From: Chitinophagia bacterium
GTDB taxonomy: Bacteria > Bacteroidota > Bacteroidia > Chitinophagales > Chitinophagaceae
Length of the DNA: 64,000 bases
Reading direction: 5' to 3'
NCBI GenBank assembly: GCA_009928005.1
Contig: RFVO01000002.1
Location: 1-64,000 of the forward strand
Below, piece by piece: positions 1-8,592 of the stretch. Position numbers and translations under genes: made by a program. Numbering within the stretch: position 1 is the stretch's first letter; each line of letters opens with the position of its first letter. The notes beneath the pieces are model-generated. The model was not told the origin of the DNA. It worked only from the letters and a program-made list of their open reading frames with translations, and searched no databases.

Positions 1-593
1 TCTAACCATTCATCTGCACCACATTTTCCATTAGACACTAATTTTCTTACACGGTCTACTAAAATTTCTGCACCAGCACCAGGCAATGAATTCATACCTG
101 CAGCCACTAAAGCTTTCAAGACATCGGTATGACTCATTTTTTCCAGCTTCGCAATGTGTGCAATTTCTGGGGGCCCAAGTGTATGTAATTTAATTGTTGG
201 AAATTCTTTTTTAATCTGACTAAATATATCGGTGTAAAAAGCCAGACCTAATTCAGGGTGATGACCTCCTTGTAATAATAATTGATCACCTCCCCACTCA
301 ATCGTTTCCTTAATTTTTTTACGGTAGGTATCCATATCCGTAATATAAGATTCAGGATGTCCGGGTACTCTATAAAAATTACAAAACTTGCAATTCGCAA
401 TACAAACATTGGTAGTATTTAAATTTCTATCTATCTGCCAGGTTACTTTTCCATGGGGTACTTGTTTTTTTCTTAACTCATTGGCGATATGACTTAATTC
501 GGTAAGTGGCGCATTTTCAAATAAAAACATGCCTTCCTCTACGCTTAAGTGTTCAAAATTTAATGCTCTTTGGTAAAGTATTTCCAGCTGCAT
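1..593 (-). CDS. mqnC: Cyclic dehypoxanthinyl futalosine synthase-like radical SAM enzyme (MqnC), partial, runs off the window start
   Basis: Reverse-strand reading from ATG at 593 gives MQLEILYQRALNFEHLSVEEGMFLFENAPL...NTTNVCIANCKFCNFYRVPGHPESYIT, with a radical SAM CxxxCxxC motif and MqnC-like context. Confidence 0.85.
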   Translation of the reverse strand, partial: MQLEILYQRALNFEHLSVEEGMFLFENAPLTELSHIANELRKKQVPHGKVTWQIDRNLNTTNVCIANCKFCNFYRVPGHPESYITDMDTYRKKIKETIEWGGDQLLLQGGHHPELGLAFYTDIFSQIKKEFPTIKLHTLGPPEIAHIAKLEKMSHTDVLKALVAAGMNSLPGAGAEILVDRVRKLVSNGKCGADEWL

Positions 594-714
594 AGCTTTG
601 GTATTAATTGGACACAAAGTTAATCGAATTTATCGGGTTTCGAAAGGGCTATACAGAAGCTTCTTACAATAGAAAAGGAACTGTTGTAGTTATTAAGTAT
701 TTTTGCCCTCTGTT

Positions 715-1953
715 ATGATACAATTTGAAAAATTTCAACTAGACAATGGCCTTAAAGTATTGGTGCACCAAGATACCAGTACCCCTATGGCAGTGGTAAA
801 TGTTTTATATAATGTGGGGGCCAAGGATGAAGACCCTGTCAAGACAGGCTTTGCACATTTGTTCGAACACTTAATGTTTGGAGGCAGTGTAAATATTCCT
901 GTTTACGATGAACCACTGCAAAGAGCGGGAGGAGAAAACAATGCATATACTACCAATGATCTAACGAATTATTATTGTCAATTACCTGCAGAAAATATTG
1001 AAACTGCTTTTTGGTTAGAGAGTGATAGAATGTTATCATTGGCCTTTAGTAAAAAAAGTTTAGAGGTACAACGTAAAGTAGTTTGTGAAGAATTTAAGGA
1101 GCACTATATTAATAAACCTTATGGAGACGCTTGGCATAAAATGCGAAGTTTGGCTTATACAAAACATCCTTATCGTTGGATGACCATTGGTGCCTCTCTT
1201 GCGCATGTAGAAGATGCTACAATGGAAGACGTAAAAGATTTTTTCTTTCAATTCTATCGTCCTAATAATGCGATATTAGTAGTGACGGGTAATGTGCAAA
1301 CAGAACAAGTAAAACAATTAGCTGAAAAATGGTTTGGTCCTATTGAAGCCGGAAAACCTTATGTACGCAATTTACCAAAGGAGCCTGTACAAGAAAAAAT
1401 GAGGTCCATGGATGTGCGCGCAGATGTACCTTTAGATATGCTGATGATGACTTGGCATATGGGTGGCCGTTTTGATGAAGGTTATCATGCCACTGATTTA
1501 ATTACTGAAGTTTTAGGAGGTGGTACTTCTGCAAGATTATATGAGAGGCTTATTAAAGTAAAACAAATATTTTCATCCATTGATTGTTATCATTTTGGAA
1601 CCGTGGATCCGGGTTTACTTGTCATAGAAGGAAAATTAGTGAAAGGCATTAGTATGGCCGTTGCAGAGAAGGCGGTACTAGAAGAGATAGAAAAAATAAA
1701 AAATGAAATACTAGATGCCAAAGAAGTGCAAAAAGTAATTAATAAAACAGAAAGTGTGATTTGTTTTGAAGATATGAGTATTATGAATAGAGCCCATAGT
1801 CTGGCCTTTTATGAATTATTAGGTGATGCAGACTTAATGAACAAAGAGTTGGGGATGTATCAGAAAGTAACGCCTGCCATGATTCAGCAAACGGCGCAAA
1901 AAATATTTCAAGACAATAATCGCAACACATTATATTATTACAGTAAATCCTAA
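715..1953 (+). CDS. M16 family zinc metallopeptidase
   Basis: HLFEHLMFGG (HxxEH zinc motif) and M16 C-terminal domain; ATG at 715 preferred over the upstream non-ATG start at 703. Confidence 0.92.
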   Translation: MIQFEKFQLDNGLKVLVHQDTSTPMAVVNVLYNVGAKDEDPVKTGFAHLFEHLMFGGSVNIPVYDEPLQRAGGENNAYTTNDLTNYYCQLPAENIETAFWLESDRMLSLAFSKKSLEVQRKVVCEEFKEHYINKPYGDAWHKMRSLAYTKHPYRWMTIGASLAHVEDATMEDVKDFFFQFYRPNNAILVVTGNVQTEQVKQLAEKWFGPIEAGKPYVRNLPKEPVQEKMRSMDVRADVPLDMLMMTWHMGGRFDEGYHATDLITEVLGGGTSARLYERLIKVKQIFSSIDCYHFGTVDPGLLVIEGKLVKGISMAVAEKAVLEEIEKIKNEILDAKEVQKVINKTESVICFEDMSIMNRAHSLAFYELLGDADLMNKELGMYQKVTPAMIQQTAQKIFQDNNRNTLYYYSKS

Positions 1954-1956
1954 ATC

Positions 1957-3240
1957 ATGGCCCTAGACAGAATAGTAGCTCCTGTTATTAAAGACGCTAT
2001 TGATTTTAATATTCAATTGAAACCATATCAAAAGTTAAGCTTAGATAATGGAGTAGAAGTGTATGCCTATGAAGGGGGCTCACAGGAAGTATTGCTAGTG
2101 GACATGGTATTTTATGCAGGCAATAGTTTTGAGCAAAAAAATTGGGTAGCCGCCGCTACTAATTTTTTATTAAAAAATGGAACGAGTACAAAAACTTCTT
2201 TTGAAATTACCGATGCCTTTGAATTTTATGGTGCTCATTTAAATAGAACTTGTACCAATGAAACGGCCACCGTTACTTTACATAGTTTATCTAAACATTT
2301 TAAGGAAGTCATTCCAATTATGGGAGAAATTATTTCAGAAGCTAGTTTTCCTGAAAAAGAAATTGCCATTTTAAAACAAAATCAAATTCAAAGGTTACTA
2401 CTGAATTTGAAAAAAGGGGACTTCATTGCCAATAGATTAATTGATGAATACTTATTTGGATTCGACCATCCTTATGGAAAATATTCTGTAGAAAAAGATT
2501 ATACAGCTATTAATAGAGAAGACTTAATGGCTTTTTACGAACAGTATTATTTAAATGGTAAATGTGTCATTTTTATTGCTGGTAAATTTCCAAAGAACAT
2601 GGAAGCCTTGCTGAATAAGCATATTGGCCAGCTTCCTTTAAACAAAAAGGATATTAAAGAGCAAGTGCATCCCATAATTTCAGCCACCCAAAAAAAATAT
2701 AGTATTGTAAATGATGCAGCGTCGGTCCAAGGTTCTATTCGTTTAGCCAGACATTTTCCGAATAGACATCATCCCGATTTTCCTGCAGCACAAGTGCTGA
2801 ATAATATTTTTGGCGGCTTTTTTGGATCAAGACTGATGAGTAATATTAGAGAAGACAAAGGATATACCTATGGCATACATAGTTATTTACAAAATTTTAA
2901 ACATGCTGGAGCTTGGATGGTAAGTACTGATGCAGGTAAAGATGTTTGCAAGGCCACCATTGAAGAAGTGTATAAGGAAATGAAAAAATTAAGAGAAGAG
3001 ATGGTGGGAGAAGAAGAATTAAAATTGGTTAAAAATTATATGTTGGGTGCTTTATTAGGTGATTTAGATGGACCCTTTCAAATTATAAGTCGCTGGAAAA
3101 CCTATTTATTAAATGATTTAACGGAAGACTATTTTTACAATACCATTAAAGTAGTTCGTTCTATTCGACCCGAGGAATTACAAGCCCTAGCTCAAGCCTA
3201 TTTAAAAGAGGAAGACTTTTACGAATTAGTGGTCTATTAG
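1957..3240 (+). CDS. M16 family peptidase-like protein, non-catalytic partner
   Basis: M16-like sequence (FFGSRLMSNIREDKGYTYGIHS) 3 bp after the first M16 gene; no HxxEH motif in the N-terminal half. Confidence 0.85.
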   Translation: MALDRIVAPVIKDAIDFNIQLKPYQKLSLDNGVEVYAYEGGSQEVLLVDMVFYAGNSFEQKNWVAAATNFLLKNGTSTKTSFEITDAFEFYGAHLNRTCTNETATVTLHSLSKHFKEVIPIMGEIISEASFPEKEIAILKQNQIQRLLLNLKKGDFIANRLIDEYLFGFDHPYGKYSVEKDYTAINREDLMAFYEQYYLNGKCVIFIAGKFPKNMEALLNKHIGQLPLNKKDIKEQVHPIISATQKKYSIVNDAASVQGSIRLARHFPNRHHPDFPAAQVLNNIFGGFFGSRLMSNIREDKGYTYGIHSYLQNFKHAGAWMVSTDAGKDVCKATIEEVYKEMKKLREEMVGEEELKLVKNYMLGALLGDLDGPFQIISRWKTYLLNDLTEDYFYNTIKVVRSIRPEELQALAQAYLKEEDFYELVVY

Positions 3241-3244
3241 AAGT

Positions 3245-3271
3245 CCATTCCTATTTTATTAGAATGGTTTT
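3245..3271 (+). terminator. Putative intrinsic terminator after the M16 pair
   Basis: CCATTC-C-TA / TAGAATGG stem with one bulge, followed by TTTT. Confidence 0.55.
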
Positions 3272-3367
3272 AAGCTACCATTTATCCTTATCAGCTTTCT
3301 TTCATAAAAATATTTTTTTATAATTTATTGTAAATCAATATTTTGTGATTTTTGTTATTAAAATTTT

Positions 3368-3390
3368 AGTACTATGTATTGCATAGTACT
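3368..3390. promoter_or_regulatory. Candidate PadR operator
   Basis: Perfect inverted repeat AGTACTATG-TATTG-CATAGTACT (9-5-9) directly upstream of padR. Confidence 0.75.
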
Positions 3391-3409
3391 ATAAAAATAC
3401 ATAGCTTTG
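3379..3409 (+). promoter_or_regulatory. Bacteroidota-type promoter for padR-pspC
   Basis: TTG (3379-3381), 20 nt spacer, TAGCTTTG (3402-3409), matching the -33 TTG / -7 TAnnTTTG consensus. Confidence 0.7.
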
Positions 3410-3427
3410 TGTTTCAAATTAATTCTT

Positions 3428-3793
3428 ATGGATATTCAAAACACACAAAGTCAGATGCGCAAGGGCGTTTTGGAGTTTTGCATATTGTCCATCATTCAAC
3501 AAGGGGAAGTTTATCCAAGTGATATTGTTGAGAAAATGAAATTGGCCAATTTGCATATTCTAGAAGGTACACTGTATCCTTTGTTAACGCGTTTAAAAAA
3601 TGCGGGCTTATTAAATTATCGTTGGGTAGAAAGTATCAGTGGCCCCCCAAGAAAATATTTTGTAATGACAGAAGAAGGCAAAGCAGCCTTTGGTGTTTTA
3701 TTACAAACCTGGAAAGAAATGGCCACAGCGGTGGATCAACTTACCAGTCCAACATCAAACATTATTGAACCTACCACAGAAGTAGTTTCTTAA
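3428..3793 (+). CDS. PadR family transcriptional regulator
   Basis: MRKGVLEFCILSIIQQGEVYPSDIVEKMKLANLHILEGTLYPLLTRLKNAGLL is a typical PadR winged helix; ATG at 3428 lies after the predicted promoter. Confidence 0.92.
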   Translation: MDIQNTQSQMRKGVLEFCILSIIQQGEVYPSDIVEKMKLANLHILEGTLYPLLTRLKNAGLLNYRWVESISGPPRKYFVMTEEGKAAFGVLLQTWKEMATAVDQLTSPTSNIIEPTTEVVS

Positions 3794-3818
3794 ATCTATA
3801 CATTTTAAAAAATATTTT

Positions 3819-6071
3819 ATGAATAAAGTAATCAATATCAATTTTCAAGGCCGCATTCTTCCGATTGAAGAACAAGCGTATGAAATATTAAAACAATATA
3901 TAGAGTCACTTCGTAGTTATTTCGCCAATGAAGAAGGACGCGATGAAATTATTAATGACATTGAATGTCGCATTGCAGAATTATGTGAAGACCGTTTGAA
4001 AAAAGGAACGGTATGCATAGCTGCTAGTGATATCGATTTAATTATTACTAGTATTGGTCGCCCTGCCGATTTTGAAGCGCAGGATGGTTTTGAAACGAGT
4101 GCAAGTTCAACCCAACAAAATAGGGAAGGTAATGCTCATTCGAATTTTGAATCCAATAGTAACAGACCTAAAAGATTATATCGCGATGAACAGAACAAGG
4201 TATTGGGTGGTGTTTGTAGCGGTATTGCCAATTATTTTGGAGTAGAGCCACTACTTATTAGAATTCTTTGGTTGTTCTTAATTGGCGTTAATATATTGGC
4301 CTATTTAATTTTATGGATTGCAGTGCCTAGTACATCTATTAAAGAAGTAGGCGGTGTGCGTAAAAGATTATTTAGGGATATAGATAATAAAGTAATTGGG
4401 GGAGTAGCTGCAGGCTTGTCTAAATATTTTGGTATTCAAGTATGGATAGTGAGAATTTTATTTTTAATTCCATTCATTCGCTTTGTGGTGAATTTCAGAC
4501 ACATGCATTTATTTCAATTTTGGGATGCACCCGATTTTCCTAATTTTTTAGATATTACATTTAGTCCAGGTGCTGTTTTTGTATATATTGTATTGTGGTT
4601 AGTACTACCTGAAGCTAAAACCAGTGCGGATAAATTAGAAATGGTGGGGGAGAAAGTAGATTTGAATAGTATTAAAAATACCATTCAAAATGATATGGAA
4701 GGCTTTAGTAAAAGAGCACAATCTTGGGGCAGTGATTTGTACAATAGAAATAAGGGCAAGGCCGATTCGAATAACCAAGATGCTGCAACTACTTCCAATA
4801 ATGCTTCTTCTAATTATTCAACAGAGAAGAGAAAAGGCTTATTGTATTATATAGGAAGAATTATTACTTTATGTATAAAAGGCTTTGTTTATTTTATATT
4901 AGCCATTGTAGGTGTTTCATTGTTAGCTGCTTTGTTTGGAATAGGGGTAGCAGCTACTGCATTATTGCCTTTGAAAAATTTCATATTAGATGATGGGGCG
5001 CAAACTTGGTCTGTGATTGGAGCCATTTTACTTTTTGTATGGGTACCTATTCTAGGAATAGTCACTGCTGTGATTCGAAAAATTGCAGGACTTAAAAAAG
5101 CAAACGTTTGGGTGAGATCAAGCTTCTGGGCCTTATGGATTGTGGGTTGGGTAATGCTGTTTTATTTTGGCAACAGCTTAGGTAATAGTTTCTCAAGACA
5201 TAATATGCCGGTAGAACAAAATATTGCTTTGACTAATCCCAAAATTGATTATTTAGAAATTACGGCAGCGCCTAAAATAAAATATTATGATAATCATTGG
5301 TATCAGTTTGAAGATTTTCAAGGATTCTCTGATGAAGACACCGTGTATGTTAGAAATTTACGTATTAGAATTGTACAATCTAAAACAGATAGCTTTGAAG
5401 TGAAAATTGTGAAGCTAAGTAATGGTAAGACGGTTCAAAACGCCAATGAACTAGCGAATAAAATAAACTTTGAACTCATACAAAAAGATAGCCTCTTGTA
5501 TTTAGATAAAGGAATTGGTATTAATAAAGTAGATAAGTTTAGAAACCAGCATATTATTATGACCATTGCAGTGCCTATTGGCAAGCGTATTAAAATTACC
5601 AATAAAGGTTGGTCTCAAACAAATATAAACATTAATGGCAGGGGCATGAGAATGGGGCCTATTGATCGTATTTCCTCTGACGATAATTGGTATGATGAAT
5701 GGAATGAGCCTTGGGACAATGAATCTTATCAATTTGAAAAAGGGGTTGAATATACAATGACAAAAGATGGTCTAGTAAGATTAAGTCCTATTGAGAAAGA
5801 GGATACGTATGATTTTAAAACAATGCCTGATGGAAAGACCGATAAAGAAATTCGATTACAAAAATTGAAAGAAGAAAGAGAGGCCATTAAAAATGATATT
5901 AAGAAATTAAAAGAAGAGGAGCTTCAAAAAGAAAAAACTAAAGTGGTAAAAGTAAATGATTTTAAGAAGGATGATATTGGTAATTCTAGCCTTGAAAAGG
6001 TAAATAAGATTGGAAAGGCGGCCGGCAAATTATCTGACTTGCAATGGGTATTAGACAGATTCACTCATTAG
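3819..6071 (+). CDS. PspC domain protein with two PspC repeats and a C-terminal coil
   Basis: KRLYRDEQNKVLGGVCSGIANYFGVEPLLIRILW and KRLFRDIDNKVIGGVAAGLSKYFGIQVWIVRILF. Confidence 0.9.
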   Translation: MNKVININFQGRILPIEEQAYEILKQYIESLRSYFANEEGRDEIINDIECRIAELCEDRLKKGTVCIAASDIDLIITSIGRPADFEAQDGFETSASSTQQNREGNAHSNFESNSNRPKRLYRDEQNKVLGGVCSGIANYFGVEPLLIRILWLFLIGVNILAYLILWIAVPSTSIKEVGGVRKRLFRDIDNKVIGGVAAGLSKYFGIQVWIVRILFLIPFIRFVVNFRHMHLFQFWDAPDFPNFLDITFSPGAVFVYIVLWLVLPEAKTSADKLEMVGEKVDLNSIKNTIQNDMEGFSKRAQSWGSDLYNRNKGKADSNNQDAATTSNNASSNYSTEKRKGLLYYIGRIITLCIKGFVYFILAIVGVSLLAALFGIGVAATALLPLKNFILDDGAQTWSVIGAILLFVWVPILGIVTAVIRKIAGLKKANVWVRSSFWALWIVGWVMLFYFGNSLGNSFSRHNMPVEQNIALTNPKIDYLEITAAPKIKYYDNHWYQFEDFQGFSDEDTVYVRNLRIRIVQSKTDSFEVKIVKLSNGKTVQNANELANKINFELIQKDSLLYLDKGIGINKVDKFRNQHIIMTIAVPIGKRIKITNKGWSQTNININGRGMRMGPIDRISSDDNWYDEWNEPWDNESYQFEKGVEYTMTKDGLVRLSPIEKEDTYDFKTMPDGKTDKEIRLQKLKEEREAIKNDIKKLKEEELQKEKTKVVKVNDFKKDDIGNSSLEKVNKIGKAAGKLSDLQWVLDRFTH

Positions 6072-6122
6072 TAGTTCATTCCGGTTTCTTTTTTTGAGTA
6101 TATTTGAAAAAATTAAATCTAA

Positions 6123-7217
6123 ATGAGCGAAGCTTTAAACACTCCCTTTACCCATAAACATATTGCACTTGGTGCTAAAATGGCGCCTTTTGCTGGTTAT
6201 AATATGCCTATTAGTTATTCCGGCATTAATCTAGAGCATGTTGCTGTAAGAAATAATGCAGGTGTATTTGATGTAAGTCATATGGGTGAATTTATACTAA
6301 GAGGTCCTGATGCCCTGGACTTAATTCAACGCGTTACCACAAACGATGCTTCAGTTTTAGAAGATGGTAAAGCACAGTATAGTTGCTTGCCCAATACAAC
6401 AGGTGGAATTGTAGATGATTTATTAGTGTATTGTTTAGAAAAGAATAAAGTATATATGTTAGTGGTGAACGCATCTAATATTGAAAAGGATTGGAACTGG
6501 ATTAGTAGTTACAATACTAAAGGAGTGGAGATGCATAATATTAGTGCGAAGACTGCACTACTAGCGGTACAAGGTCCAAAGGCAGCTAAAATTATTCAAA
6601 CCTTAACTACTATGGATGTTTTAAATATGCCTTATTATAGTTTTGCAAAAGGTGAAATGCTGGGCATTGACAATGTACTTATTAGTGCTACTGGTTATAC
6701 AGGTGCAGGAGGCGTGGAGATTTATTTTGAAGACATAAATGATAATGCCAATAAAATTTGGGATGCTATATTTGAAGCTGGTGCAAATGATGGTATTCAA
6801 CCCATTGGGTTAGGCGCTCGTGATACGCTTCGTTTAGAAATGGGTTTTTGTTTATATGGAAATGATATTGATGATAACACGAGTCCTATGGAAGCAGGTT
6901 TAGGATGGATTACAAAATTTACAAAAGATTTTACTAATAAAGAAAGTTTACTTGCTCAAAAAACAAATGGAGTAGCTAAGAAATTAGTAGGCTTTGAAAT
7001 GATTGACCGTGGTATACCAAGACATTATTATGAAATTAAAGATGCCGCTGGAAAGCTTATTGGTTCAGTCACCTCAGGTACGCAGGCGCCTAGTTTAGGT
7101 AAGGCTATTGGTATGGGTTATGTAGCCACTGAGTTTTCTAAAGTTGGGTCTGAAATTTATATTGACATTAGAAATACTTTAGTTAAAGCGCAGGTGGTGA
7201 AGTTTCCATTTAAGTAA
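6123..7217 (+). CDS. gcvT: Glycine cleavage system aminomethyltransferase T protein
   Basis: [15 protein letters not shown]..., [18 protein letters not shown]-like [19 protein letters not shown]. Confidence 0.95.
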   Translation: MSEALNTPFTHKHIALGAKMAPFAGYNMPISYSGINLEHVAVRNNAGVFDVSHMGEFILRGPDALDLIQRVTTNDASVLEDGKAQYSCLPNTTGGIVDDLLVYCLEKNKVYMLVVNASNIEKDWNWISSYNTKGVEMHNISAKTALLAVQGPKAAKIIQTLTTMDVLNMPYYSFAKGEMLGIDNVLISATGYTGAGGVEIYFEDINDNANKIWDAIFEAGANDGIQPIGLGARDTLRLEMGFCLYGNDIDDNTSPMEAGLGWITKFTKDFTNKESLLAQKTNGVAKKLVGFEMIDRGIPRHYYEIKDAAGKLIGSVTSGTQAPSLGKAIGMGYVATEFSKVGSEIYIDIRNTLVKAQVVKFPFK

Positions 7218-7368
7218 AATTTAGTTTTTCTACACATTTAAAAGAGTATTTGAGTTACATTTAATTATTCTAGTTTATAGATTCATTTATACCCTTTTTT
7301 CATTGGGTAAATACTTGTTTTTTGTTTTCTTACTATTTGCAATTTTGTGTCTTAACAAAACAATTAAT

Positions 7369-7725
7369 ATGAAGGCAATTAAAAACAAAGTGCAGTTGAT
7401 TGGTCATTTAGGGGCTGATCCAGAATTCAAAATTTTAAAAGAGAGTCAGTTAGCCAATATGCGTTTGGCAGTGAATGATCGCTATAAAAATGCCAAAGGA
7501 GAATGGGTGGAAGAAACACAGTGGTTTAGTTTAGTGGCATGGGCTAAGCTGGCATTATTTGCTGAAAAATATTTACTCAAAGGCATTGAAATTGCAGTGG
7601 AAGGAAGGCTACTTACAAAGTCTTACACCGATAAAAATGCAATTAAAAGAGTAAGTACAGATATTATTGTTTCAGATATTTTAATCTTGTCCAAAAAAGT
7701 TCCAGTTGGCAAAGAATTAGTCTAA
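7369..7725 (+). CDS. ssb: Short single-stranded DNA-binding protein
   Basis: MKAIKNKVQLIGHLGADPEFKILKESQLANMRLAVNDRYKN...WFSLVAWAKLALFAEKYLLKGIEIAVEGRL, OB fold; ATG at 7369 preferred over the hydrophobic upstream extension. Confidence 0.88.
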   Translation: MKAIKNKVQLIGHLGADPEFKILKESQLANMRLAVNDRYKNAKGEWVEETQWFSLVAWAKLALFAEKYLLKGIEIAVEGRLLTKSYTDKNAIKRVSTDIIVSDILILSKKVPVGKELV

Positions 7726-7757
7726 TAAAAAATGAAGGTTTTGTATATTTGTGCATT

Positions 7758-8495
7758 ATGAAAACTGCAGCAAAGACAAAACCTTCTTTACACACTGTTC
7801 TTACCCCTTCACTTTTAGATTTATATGACTTAAAAGATAGTATCATTGTAATCATAGATGTTTTTAGAGCTACTTCCACTATGGCCACTGCCTTATACAA
7901 TGGTGCTAGTAAAATTATTCCTGTGGATACACCCGAACTTTGTATTGAAGTAGGTAAACAAACAGGTGGTGTGACTGCTGGCGAAAGAGATGGAAAAATT
8001 ATTCCTGGATTAGCTTATGGAAATTCACCTTCTGAATATCCAAGAGATTTTATTGAAAATAAAATTTTAGTTATCACTACTACCAATGGTACTAAACTAT
8101 TGCATCTTGCTTTAAAGCAAGGATCTAAAGATATTATTACTGGTTCCTTTCCGAATTTAACTAGGGTAGTGAATTATCTGAAAGAACAAAATGCGCCAGT
8201 AATATTGGGTTGCTCTGGTTGGAAAAACCGATTTAATATCGAAGATGTCTTATTTGCAGGAGCCGTTATTGAAGAAATCAAAGATTCTTTTAAGATTCAT
8301 TGCGATAGTAGTTTTATGGCGAATCAGTTATACAATCAACAAAAAAATAATTTGCCCAATTATATAAAAACGGTGACGCATTGGCACCGATTAGCGGCTT
8401 ATGGTTTAGAAGAGGACATGTTGTATTGTATTTCCAAGGATACAGCCCCTTCCTTGCCTATTTTCAGGGATGGAGCCCTTATAAATATGGCCTAA
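7758..8495 (+). CDS. comB: 2-phosphosulfolactate phosphatase family protein (ComB-like)
   Basis: VIIDVFRATSTMATALYNGASKIIPV, TTTNGTKLLHLA; TATATTTG box 6 nt upstream of ATG 7758. Confidence 0.85.
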   Translation: MKTAAKTKPSLHTVLTPSLLDLYDLKDSIIVIIDVFRATSTMATALYNGASKIIPVDTPELCIEVGKQTGGVTAGERDGKIIPGLAYGNSPSEYPRDFIENKILVITTTNGTKLLHLALKQGSKDIITGSFPNLTRVVNYLKEQNAPVILGCSGWKNRFNIEDVLFAGAVIEEIKDSFKIHCDSSFMANQLYNQQKNNLPNYIKTVTHWHRLAAYGLEEDMLYCISKDTAPSLPIFRDGALINMA

Positions 8496-8592
8496 TTGGC
8501 TTATTTTAAAATTCATTATAATAAGACTTCTATATTAGCTAGCAAAGCCTTACATTTGCAAATTGCCCTTTTTTAAGGGCTTTTGTACCATT

